A stretch of DNA of 64,000 nt, taken from Nematostella vectensis (Eukaryota; Cnidaria; Anthozoa; Actiniaria; Edwardsiidae). Position numbers and translations under genes: made by a program. The notes under the pieces were generated by a model that made no database searches, had not been told where the DNA came from, and saw only the letters and a list, made by a program, of their open reading frames with translations. Below, in pieces: positions 53,926 to 64,000 of this stretch (the first letter of the stretch is position 1; each line of letters starts with the position of its first letter). Location: the NCBI RefSeq assembly GCF_932526225.1, contig NC_064037.1, forward strand, positions 14,831,703 through 14,895,702, given 5' to 3'.

Positions 53926-55089
53926 TTATAATATTTGGGAGGAATTGGGAGAATATGGGAAAATTTTTGGAGGAATTGGGAGAATCTGGGAGAACTTTGG
54001 TTGAATCTGGGAGAACTTTGGAAGAATTGGGAGAATCTGGGAGAACTTGGAATTGCGCTCCGATTTATATTGTTATAAAATGTGTTTTTAGAAAACGATG
54101 TCACGCCATAAGGCGAATCTAAACATGTATTGTATCCCACTCTCAGAGGCGCCCATTACTCTCTACACGACACTAGCCGGAACCTTTTAAATGTCTTATT
54201 ATTTTTCGATATAAATATTCAAGCACTCAAGAATTCTATTTTCCAAGCTGGTACACATAACACTGAAACCATTTACAATTCTAGTATTTAAAGCTACTAT
54301 GTCGAAATGAAGCCTTTTCGATTAGTGAATTGAATGAAGGTTGTAGTAATTCACATTAAGTGCAAAATACGTTGCCTTCCCTTATTCGTCAAGGTGCCTC
54401 TTTTTTGAAAACAGCGTTGTAATTAATGAAATGAATTATTCGTATTTTCAAGTTCGCACTGTTATCTTTTCCCGCAGTCTCAGGCACAAAATGTGATTAT
54501 ATATAGTATAGATAACTAGCCGCCTATGATTCAACCGAGGGTGAGATAGAGGGTTAGCAACGATAATTTTATCTTTAGGATAGTTCCACAACTTCTCATG
54601 TGAATGGCGCTCCGATTGATTTTGTTATAAATTGCGTTTTTAGACAAACGATGATATTTTATTGGAAATCTATTGTTGATTTTGTTAAAAGTTGTATTTT
54701 TAGAAGGCAGTATGCCAGCCCCATAAGGCGAAGCTCTAAACGCACCAATTAGATTGAAAATGTATTGCATCCCATTTCCAGATGGTGCCCATCACGTCTC
54801 TTCACGACATGAGCCGCTATCATGTTTTCTTACTTTTTTCGAGATAGAGACAACATTCAAGCACTCAAAAAATATTTTGGTTTAGTTATGGTACACAATG
54901 GTACACATTGAAATATTGTTTACAGTTCTAGTTTTCTAAAAAAAACTACCATGTCTACATAAAGTTGTTTTGCCTCCTTTTATCCGTCAAGGTGGCATTA
55001 ATTGCCTCTGTTCGAGAAACGTCCATGGTATAAATAATGGAATGAGATATTCGTATTTGCCTATTCGCACTGTTTCCTTTTTTCCGCAG

Positions 55090-55131
55090 TCTGAGTCGCC
55101 AAAGGTGATAAGAGGATCAAAAAGACATAAG
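55090..55131 (+). other. Mini-exon-like block B, representative copy
   Basis: 42 nt bounded by TTTCCTTTTTTCCGCAG and GTAAGT. The matching copy at 61718-61759 is also 42 nt, whereas A/B-type modules have 44. A frame exists (SESPKVIRGSKRHK), but other copies contain stops in it, so coding is unproven. This is the sequence amplified at 30318-32130. Confidence 0.6.
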
Positions 55132-55252
55132 GTAAGTAATAGTTTTGCAGAAATAAATGTTACGAATTTTGAATTGATGTTCTGGTTGGCGAATGATCGA
55201 ATTTTTCTGCTCAGCTGATGAAGACTGATGTAATTTGCCTATTTTTTGTCAG

Positions 55253-55318
55253 ATCCTATCGGTTTACACTACCACCTTTATATTCTCAGTGCGCCAAGAA
55301 GTTCCTGAACATTCTTTG
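55253..55318 (+). other. Exon-like block C, representative copy
   Basis: 66 nt bounded by TTTTTTGTCAG and GTGAGTAC. It is repeated at 61881-61946 with the same length and few changes, and in diverged form near 32238-32287. The block is open in one frame (ILSVYTTTFIFSVRQ), but no longer ORF can be assembled from the neighbouring blocks with confidence. Confidence 0.55.
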
Positions 55319-56906
55319 GTGAGTACAGACTCAGTCGTTGAATCAGTGAGGTGGTAAAAGGTATATTTGTTTATGCACACAAACATATATGTTATTTACC
55401 AGCTGGGAGGTCAGGAATCGTGAAATCTTGAAAATAGTGAGCGGCTCTAGCAGATAAAAAAATCATATTTATTTTTCTCCTTAATAAAAAATTCCACCTT
55501 TGTCTACCTTTAACGGGCTTACGCTTACGGATGGGGCAATGTTTCGCGCTTACGACTTTCGTCGATGTTCGTAAAGATTTGGTTCGCTCATGATCATTCA
55601 ATAAACTTCAGTTTGTATTTCCACACAACGCTTTTAATTCTCCAGAAATAGAATTCCAATGAAGACATTCTCTGAGTTTTGACCAACAATTTTGTCAAAT
55701 AATTTAGTTCAAATTGATACGTCGTTCTCAACTCGAACTGATCGAATAGAAATGTCTTCTTTCGGTTTAAATCCTCCACAGACGATAAAATATTCACGAA
55801 AGAACTTCTCTTAAAAATGTGGATATGTTAAGCTGGATATGCAGGTAAATTCCTAGACTGACTTGTCGTTTTTCTCCCTATGAAGAGACGATTTGCTGCT
55901 TTTTCTATTTTAAAAATAAAACTTTCACCAAACTTGAAATTGTCGCGCGTTGCAAAATCATTATTTCAGGAAACTGTCAAAACACAGGGAGTTTGAAGCC
56001 GATTTTCCCGTAAAATCAATGATTCTAGATAAAATGACAAACAAAATGCCGTCTTAAACTGAAGATCTTTAACCCCGGGAGTAAAAAGCCAGTTTTCAAT
56101 GGTCATTTTTCAAATCAACTAATTATCATTGAGGGATAAACGGGGAGTGGCCAACAAACGACTCCAAATTTATAACAAAACTAGCCCTCAAGTTCTAGTT
56201 TAACTGAGGGTGAGATAGAGGGTTTACTTATTTTTGGGTTACTGGGTTTTACTTGTGAATGGCGCTCTGATTGATTTTGTTATAAATTGTATTTTTAGAA
56301 GGCAGTATGCCAGCCCCATAAGGCGAAGCTCTAAACGCATCAATTAGATTGAAAATGTATTGCATCCCATTTCAAGATGGTGCCCATCACGTCTCTTCAT
56401 GACATGAGCCGCTATCATGTTTTCTTATTTTTTCGAGAGAGAGACAGCATTCAAGCACTCAAAAAAGATTTTAGTTTAGTTATGGTACACATAATATTGA
56501 AATATTATTTACAGTTCTAGTTTTCTAAAAAAATTAACTATGTCTACATAAAGTTGCGTTGCCCCCCCCCCCCTTATTTGTCAAAGTGGCATTAATTGAC
56601 TCTATTCGAAAAACGTCCATAGTATAAAAAATGGAATGAGATATTCGTATTTGCCTATTCGCACTGTTTCCTTTTTTCCGCAGTCTGAGTCGCCAAGGGT
56701 GAGAAGAGGATAATTAAGATAGAAGAGGTAAGTATTAGTTATACAGAAATAAATGTAGCAGAATTTTAGATAGATTGAATTGTTGGCAACTGTTTGAATT
56801 TTTTGCTAATAGGCGTATAAGATTGATGCAAGTTTTCTGTTTTACCATTAGACCTGCCAGACTCTTCTCAAAAGCCTGTCTTTCGTAGTAAAGATTTATT
56901 TAGATC

Positions 56907-56908
<2 letters not shown>

Positions 56909-56946
<38 letters not shown>
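56909..56946. repeat. (AT)n microsatellite in A-type module
   Basis: A pure AT run of about 36 bp. The other A-type module has a shorter run near 58946-58966, so the repeat has changed length since duplication. Confidence 0.9.
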
Positions 56947-56948
<2 letters not shown>

Positions 56949-59900
56949 CTTTTTCAAACACATTTTATATATAGGCTGATAAGGCTGCATATGAGTTCCA
57001 TCTTTTTTTACAATTTGGTCAGATACTCTCTATAATCCATGAATGATTTAGCTAACAGTGTTTGAGGTATCTAAGATGTAAACTTTTCAAGTAATGTTTG
57101 AATGTGGCTCACATGCGGTATAGTTTTACTATTGAAAAGTAAATATCAGGGCGTGATTATTGTTACATCGGAAGGGCGGGATAGACGGGGAGTGGCCAAC
57201 AAACGACTCCAAATTTATAACAAAACTAGCCCCCTAGTTCTAGTTCAACTGAGGGTGAGATAGACGGTTTGCTAATTTTTGGGTTACTGTGTTTTACTTG
57301 TGAATGGCGCTCTGATTGATTTTGTTAGAAATTGTATTTTTAGAAGGCAGTATGCCAGCTCCATAAGGCGAAGCTCTAAACGCAGCAATTAGATTAAAAA
57401 TGTATTGTATCCCATTTCCAGATGGTGCCCATCACGTCTCTTCACGACATGAGCCGCTATCATGTTTTCTTATTTTTTCGAGATAGAGACAACATTCAAG
57501 CACTCAAAAAAGATTTTAGTTTAGTTATGGTACACATAATATTGAAATATTATTTACAGTTCTAGTTTTCTAAAACAAAAATAACTATGTCTACACAAAA
57601 TTGCGTTGCCCCCCCCCCCCCTCTATTCGTCAAGGTGGCATTAATTGCCTCTATTCGAAAAACGTCCATGGTTTAAATAATGGAATGAGATATTCGTATT
57701 TGCCTATTCGCACTGTTTCCTTTTTTCCGCAGTCTGAGGCGGCAAAGGTGATAAGAGGATAATCAAGATATAAGAGGTAAGTAATAGTTTTACAGAAATA
57801 ACACAGACGATAAGATATTCAAGAAAGAACTTCTCTTAAAAATGTGGATATGTTAAGCTGGATATGCAGGTAAATTCCTAGACTGACTTGTCGTTTTTCT
57901 TCCTATGAAGAGGCGATTTGCTGCTATTTCTATTTTAAACATAAAACTTTCACGAAACTTGAAATTGTCGCGCGTTGCAAAAACATTATGGCAGAAAACT
58001 GTCAAAACACAGGGAGTCTGAAGCTGAATTTTTCGTAAAGTCAATGATTCTAGATAAAATGACAAACAAAATGCCGTTTTAATCTGAAGATCTTTAACCC
58101 CGGGAGTAAAAAGCCAGTTTTGAATGGTCATTTTTCAAATCAACTCATGATTTCCAGCTTTGGAGGTTAGCGGGCCCGTATCGCGGGGTCCGGATCGTAG
58201 GATCGTAGGATAACAAAACTAGCCCCCTAGTTCTAGTTCAACTGAGGGTGAGATAGAGGGTTTGCTAATTTATGGGTTCCTGTGTTTTACTTGTGAATGG
58301 CGCTCTGATTGATTTTGTTAGAAATTGTATTTTTAGAAGGCAGTATGCCAGCCCCATAAGGCGAAGCTCTAAACGCAGCAATTAGATTAAAAATGTATTG
58401 CATCCCATTTCCAGATGGTGCCCATCACGTCTCTTCACGACATGAGCCGCTATCATGTTTTCTTATTTTTTCGAGATAGATACAACATTCAAGCACTCAA
58501 AAAAGATTTTAGTTTAGTTATGGTACACATAATATTGAAATATTATTTACAGTTCTAGTTTTCTAAAAAAATAACTGTCTACACAAAATTGCGTTGCCCC
58601 CCCCCTCTCTATTCGTCAAGGTGGCATTAATTGCCTCTATTCGAAAAACGTCCATGGTTTAAATAATGGAATGAGATATTCGTATTTGCCTATTCGCACT
58701 GTTTCCTTTTTTCCGCAGTCTGAGTCGCCAAGGGTGAGAAGAGGATAATTAAGATAGAAGAGGTAAGTATTGGTTATACAGAAATAAATGTAGCCGAATT
58801 TTAGATAGATTCAATTGTTGGCAACTGTTCGAATTTTTTGCTAATAGGCGTATAAGATTGATGCAAGTTTTCTGTTTTACCATTAGACCTGCCAGACTCT
58901 TCTCAAAAGCCTGTCTTTCGTAGTAAAGATTAATTTAGATCTTTAAATATATATATATATATATATTACTTTTTCAAACACATTTTATATATAGGCTGAT
59001 AAGGCTGCATATGAGTTCAATCTTTTTTTACAATTTGGTCAGATACTCTCTATAATCCATGAATGATTTAGCTAACAGTGTTTGAGGTATCTAAGATGTA
59101 AACTTTTCAAGTAATGTTTGAATGTGGCTCACATGCGGTATAGTTTTACTATTGAAAAGTAAATATCATGGCGTGATTATTGTTACATCGGAAGGGCGGG
59201 ATAGACGGGGAGTGGCCAACAAACGACTCCAAATTTATAACAAAACTAGCCCCCTAGTTCTAGTTTAACTGAGGGTGAGATAGACGGTTTGCTAATTTTT
59301 GGGTTCCTGTGTTTTACTTGTGAATGGCGCTCTGATTGATTTTGTTAGAAATTGTATTTTTAGAAGGCAGTATGCCAGCCCCATAAGGCGAAGCTCTAAA
59401 CGCAGCAATTAGATTGAAAATGTATTGCATCCCATTTCCAGATGGTGCCCATCACGTCTCGTCACGACATGAGCCGCTATCATGTTTTCTTACTTTTTCG
59501 AGATAGAGACAACATTCAAGCACTCAAAAAAGATTTTAGTTTAGTTATGGTACACATAATATTGAAATATTATTTATAGTTCTAGTTTTCTAAAAAAATT
59601 AACTATGTCTACATAAAGTTGCGTTGCCCCCCCCCCCCCCCCCCCTTATTTGTCAAGGTGGCATTAATTGCCTCTATTCGAAAAACGTCCATGGTTTAAA
59701 TAATGGAATGAGATATTCGTATTTGCCTATTCGCACTGTTTCCTTTTTTCCGCAGTCTGAGGCGGCAAAGGTGATAAGAGGATAATCAAGATATAAGAGG
59801 TAAGTAATAGTTTTACAGAAATAACACAGACGATAAGATATTCAAGAAAGAACTTCTCTTAAAAATGTGGATATGTTAAGCTGGATATGCAGGTAAATTC

Positions 59901-62760
59901 CTAGACTGACTTGTCGTTTTTCTTCCTATGAAGAGGCGATTTGCTGCTATTTCTATTTTAAAAATAAAACTTTCACCAAACTTGAAATTGTCGCGCGTTG
60001 CAAAATCATTATGGCAGAAAACTGTCAAAACACAGGGAGTTTGAAGCCGATTTTCCCGTAAAGTTAATGATTCTAGATAAAATGACAAACAAAATGCCGT
60101 TTTAAACTGAAGATCTTTAACCCCGGGAGTAAAAAGACAGTTTTCTATGGTCATTTTTCAAATCAACTAATTATCATTGAGGGATAAACGGGGAGTGGCC
60201 AACAAACGACTCCAAATTTATAACAAAACTAGCCCCCTAGTTCTAGTTTAACTGAGGGTGTAATAGAGGGTTTGCTAATTTTTGGGTTCCTGTGTTTTAC
60301 TTGTGAATGGCGCTCTGATTGATTTTGTTAGAAATTGTATTTTTAGAAGGCAATATGCCAGCCCCATAAGGCGAAGCTCTTAACGCAGCAATTAGATTGA
60401 AAATGTATTGCATCACATTTCCAGATGGTGCCCATCACGTCTCTTCACGACATGAGCCGCTATCATGTTTTCTTACTTTTTCGAGATAGAGACAACATTC
60501 AAGCACTCAAAAAAGATTTTAGTTTAGTTATGGTACACATAATATTGAAATATTATTTACAGTTCTAGTTTTCTAAAAAAAAATAACTATGTCTACACAA
60601 AATTGCGTTGCGTTGCCCCCCCCCCCCCCTTTATTCGTCAAGGTGGCATTAATTGCCTCTATTCGAAAAACGTCCATGGTATAAAAAATGGAATGAGATA
60701 TTTGTATTTGCCTATTCGCACTGTTTTCTTTTTTCCGCATTCTGAGTCGCCAAAGGTGATAAGAGGATAATTAAGATATAAGAGGTAGGTATTAGTTTTA
60801 CAGAAATAACACAGACGATAAGATATTCACGAAAGAACTTCTCTTAAAAATGTGGATATGTTAAGCTGGATATGCAGGTAAATTCCTAGACTGACTTGTC
60901 GTTTTTCTTCCTATGAAGAGACGATTTGCTGCTTTTTCTATTTTAAAAATAAAACTTTCACCAAACTTGAAATTGTCGCGCGTTGCAAAATCATTATGGC
61001 AGGAAACTGTCAAAACACAGGGAGTTTGAAGCCGATTTTCCCGTAAAGTCAATGATTCTAGATAAAATGACAAACAAAATGCCGTTTTAAACTGAAGATC
61101 ATTAACCCCGGGAGTAAAAAGCCAGTTTTCGATGGTCATTTTTCAAATCAACTAATTATCATTGCGGGATAAACGGGTGTGGCCAACAAACGACTCCAAA
61201 TTTAAAACAAAACTAGCCCCCTAGTTCTAGTTCAACTGAGGGTGAGATAGACGGTTTGCTAATTTTTGGGTTACTGGGTTTTACTTGTGAATGGCGCTCT
61301 GATTGATTTTGTTAGAAATTGTATTTTTAGAAGGCAGTATGCCAGCCCCATAAGGCGAAGCTCTTAACGCAGCAATTAGATTGAAAATGTATTGCATCCC
61401 ATTTCCAGATGGTGCCCATCACGTCTCTTCACGACATGAGCCACTATCATGTTTTCTTATTTTTTCGAGGTAGAGACAACATTCAAGCACTCAAAAAAGA
61501 TTTTAGTTTAGTTATGGTACACATAATATTGAAATATTATATACAGTTCCAGTTTTCTAAAAAAAACTACTATGTCTACAAACATTTGCGTTGCCCCCCC
61601 CCCCCCTTTATTCGTTAAGGTGGCATTAATTGCCTCTATTCTAAAAACGTCCATGGTTTAAATAATGGAATGAGATATTCGTATTTGCCTATTCGCACTG
61701 TTTCCTTTTTTCCGCAGTCTTAGTCGCCAAAGGTGTTAAGAGGATCAAAAAGACATCAGGTAAGTGATAGTTTTGCAGAAATAAATGTTACGAATTTTGA
61801 ATTGATGTTCTGGTTGGCGAATGATCGAATTTTTCTGCTCAGCTGATGAAGACTGATGCAATTTGCCTATTTTTCGTCAGATCCTATCGGTTTACACTAC
61901 CACCTTTATATTCTCAGTGCGCCAAAAAGCTCTTGAACATTCTTTGGTGAGTACAGACTTAGTCGTTGAATCAGTGCTGTGGTAAAAGGCCCTTTTTATT
62001 TTTATGCACGCAAACATATATGCTATTTACCAGCTGGGAAGTGCGGAATCGTGAAATCTTGAAAATAGTGACCGGCCCTTAGCTGAAAAAAAAATCATAT
62101 TTATTTTTCTCCTTAATAAGAATTTCCACCTTTGTTTACCTTTAACGGATGGGGCGATGTTTCGCGCTTCTGACTTTCGTCGATATTCGTAAAGATTTGG
62201 TTCGCTCATGATCATTCAATAAACTGCAGTTTGTATTTCCACACAACGCTTTTAATTCTCCAGAAATAGAAGCTCCAATGAAGAAATTCTCTGAGTTTTG
62301 ACCAACAATTTTGTAAATTAATTTAGTTCAAATTGATACGTCGTTCTGAACTCGAACTGATCGGATAGAAATGTCTTCTTTTTAAATCCTGCACAGACGA
62401 TAAGATATATTCACGAAAGAACTTCTCTTAAAAATGTGGATTTGTTAAGCTGGATATGCAGGTAAATTCGTAGATTGACTTGTCGTTTTTCTTCCTATGA
62501 AGAGACGATTTGCTGCTTTTTCTATTTTAAAAATAAAACCTTTACCAAACGTTTAACTGTCGCGCGTTGCAAAATCATTATGGTATGAAACTGTCAAAAC
62601 ATAAGGAGTTTGAAGCCGATTTTTCCTTAAACTCAATGATTCTAGATAAAATGACAAACAAAATGCCGTTTTAATCTGAAGATGTTTAATATCAGGAGTA
62701 AAAAGCCAGTTTTCGATGGTGATTTACAAATTTACAAATCAACTCAATTATTTCCAGGTT

Positions 62761-63765
62761 TGGAGGTGAGCGGTCCCGTATCGCGGGGTCCGGAGCGTAG
62801 GATACCGGACCTCACGAGATCCAATCAGAGAGCGCGATTTGATGGATACCGGACCCCGAATAAAAGTGGCCCGACAGTCGGGAAAGGTCCTCTATAGACT
62901 AAATTCCCGACAGTTTTCAATTTGTTCTTTTAACCCAGTAAATTTTCGACCCAGTAAGTTCAAAGTATTCTATATTTGTTGAAAACAGGCAAACAATGAA
63001 TTGAGCTTTGTTGTCGGTATTGAATATTTTCCGTCGGACCTTTTTCGAAGACCTTTCCTGACAGTCGGGCATATATCCACTGCGAAAAATAAACGAACTT
63101 ACCGGCGTAAACAAATGAGAAATTTCTACAAAATTCAATGTCTTTTATTTTCATTTTTGGTAATGAGGCGTGACAGCCTTGTGAACACTTGAAGAAAGAA
63201 AGACTATGGTGAAAGTATGTCTTAAGAATCAAAATCAAAACTTTCTTTTAAGAATTGAAGATATTCCTTTGGAAAAATACATTTTTGTTAAGAGACACTT
63301 ACAACATCATCACACTTTTTTGCTTCAACCACTAGGGTTTTGGATTGATTAAAAACTCGGCAAACAAAGCTGCCGGACTCTTCTCAAAAGCTTGTCTTTC
63401 GTAATCAAGATTCATTTAGATCTTTTCGCTTTATTTATTACCTTTTTCATTACAAATAGCTCAGTCTCCTTTTGTAAATGGCACCTTTGCGAGCTCGATC
63501 TCTCGCTAAGAAAAATGCGTGAATTTAGAGCCCTTCTTCCCCTTCTATCTCAACAAAAAATCTTTCTCTGGTACCCCCTTTAGGCTAAGGATTGTGAATA
63601 GTGTGATTTTTGAATTGTCTTAAGGGCCTCGGCTTTTCCGTGAGAGGTGGCACACACTTTATTGCTCAGCGTAATATTTATAAATATTTATTATATAGAA
63701 TTAGGCAATGGCTGAAGGCGTAGCCAGCGCATTTGTATTCCAACTATTTTTCATATAATGCAGTT
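62761..63765. other. No gene seen; one short palindromic stretch
   Basis: 62765-62885 holds TATCGCGGGGTCCGGA and two GGATACCGGACC copies around CAATCAGAGAGCGCGATTTG, and a partial copy is at 58170-58205. Part of the A-type module tail (CTCTTCTCAAAAGCTTGTCT) reappears near 63381. The remainder is featureless. Confidence 0.4.
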
Positions 63766-63766
63766 T

Positions 63767-64000
63767 TTATAATAATAATAATAACAACATTGACGACAAC
63801 GATAATGATAATGATAATAATAATGATAACAATGATAACAATGATAATAATGGTAATAATGATAACAATGATAATTATGATAATAATGGTAATAATGATA
63901 GCAATGATAACAATGATAATTATGATAATAATGATAATAATGATAATTATGATAATAATGATAATAATTGTAATAATGATAACAATGATAATAATGATAA
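63767..64000. repeat. GATAAT-type microsatellite reaching the window edge
   Basis: Interrupted trinucleotide/hexanucleotide run of AATAAT, GATAAC and GATAAT units, with no other content. Confidence 0.95.

Larger units (their letters stand above)
53926..62760 (+). repeat. Eight tandem ~1-kb modules with conserved exon-like blocks
   Basis: The block TTGCATCCCATTTCCAGATG (or a variant) starts near 54127 (degenerate), 54764, 56357, 57402, 58397, 59420, 60399 and 61388. A second block, TTTTTTCCGCAG/TCTGAG..AG/GTAAGT, occurs in each module near 54473, 55090, 56684, 57731, 58720, 59757, 60735 and 61718. Three sub-types are visible. C-type (54.7-56.1 and 61.2-62.7) has a third block ending TTTG/GTGAGTAC. 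A-type (56.2-57.2, 58.2-59.2) has an AT repeat. B-type (57.2-58.2, 59.2-60.2, 60.2-61.2) lacks both. A variable C run sits in most copies. No protein-level conservation was seen. Confidence 0.9.

Noticed and set aside
57853-61139. 92-codon minus-strand ORFs (MTIENWLFTPG..) conserved in three modules
   Set aside because: They occur in duplicated DNA. Differences among copies are largely residue-changing, and a fourth copy near 55.9 kb has an in-frame stop. No homology is recognised.
61409-61618. MVPITSLHDMS.. open frame after the conserved CATTTCCAG/ATGGTG block
   Set aside because: Other modules have indels or stops within it and the frame ends in a variable C run. The conserved part may be an exon border, but the peptide is not supported.

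Overview
The window looks like a gene-poor, AT-rich and repeat-rich stretch of an invertebrate nuclear genome. The genes have short exons with GT..AG introns. The domain mix (PAN/apple with EGF and discoidin; PAN with a laminin-G/pentraxin-like fold), a BEL/Pao retrotransposon and many short inverted-repeat elements suggest a cnidarian, most likely a sea anemone. That assignment is an inference from gene style, not a database match.

Layout. (1) 1-14.3 kb, minus strand: two tandem head-to-tail glycerophosphodiester phosphodiesterase genes (GDPD1/GDE4 family). All shared internal exons have identical lengths (43, 136, 46, 125, 90, 134, 51 and 52 nt). The right-hand copy is complete (10 exons, 320 aa) but has Gln at two positions where the family has acidic metal ligands. 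The left-hand copy keeps the ligands, and its last exon appears to lie beyond the window edge. (2) 14.4-20.7 kb: small inverted-repeat elements, then a 3.86-kb satellite of about 184 copies of a 21-bp unit. (3) 20.7-23.4 kb, minus: a three-exon secreted PAN plus laminin-G/pentraxin-like gene (340 aa). (4) 24-35 kb: no convincing gene, but several tandem repeats. One is a 28-copy array of a ~64-bp unit derived from a mini-exon plus its 5' splice site. (5) 35.3-42.1 kb, plus: an eight-exon secreted gene with PAN, five EGF domains and F5/8 type C (476 aa), three of whose EGF exons are recent tandem duplicates. (6) 42.2-44.6 kb: simple and short-unit repeats. (7) 44.7-49.9 kb, minus: a decayed BEL/Pao element (gag, protease, RT, RNase H, integrase, DUF5641-like end) with several frameshifts. 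(8) 50-53 kb: small inverted-repeat elements and a broken Cys-rich coding fragment. (9) 53.9-62.8 kb: eight tandem copies of a ~1-kb module whose most conserved blocks are bounded by splice signals. Two further copies lie at 29.9-34.1 kb. (10) The right edge is a GATAAT-type microsatellite.

The two secreted PAN-first genes point away from each other and probably encode extracellular adhesion or recognition proteins. The GDPD pair probably encodes membrane-anchored lysophospholipase D-type enzymes, or one enzyme and one pseudoenzyme. The most unusual theme is tandem arrays that carry splice sites: a 40-bp array carrying the 3' acceptor of a GDPD exon, a ~64-bp array carrying a 5' donor, and the ~1-kb modules with conserved exon-like blocks.
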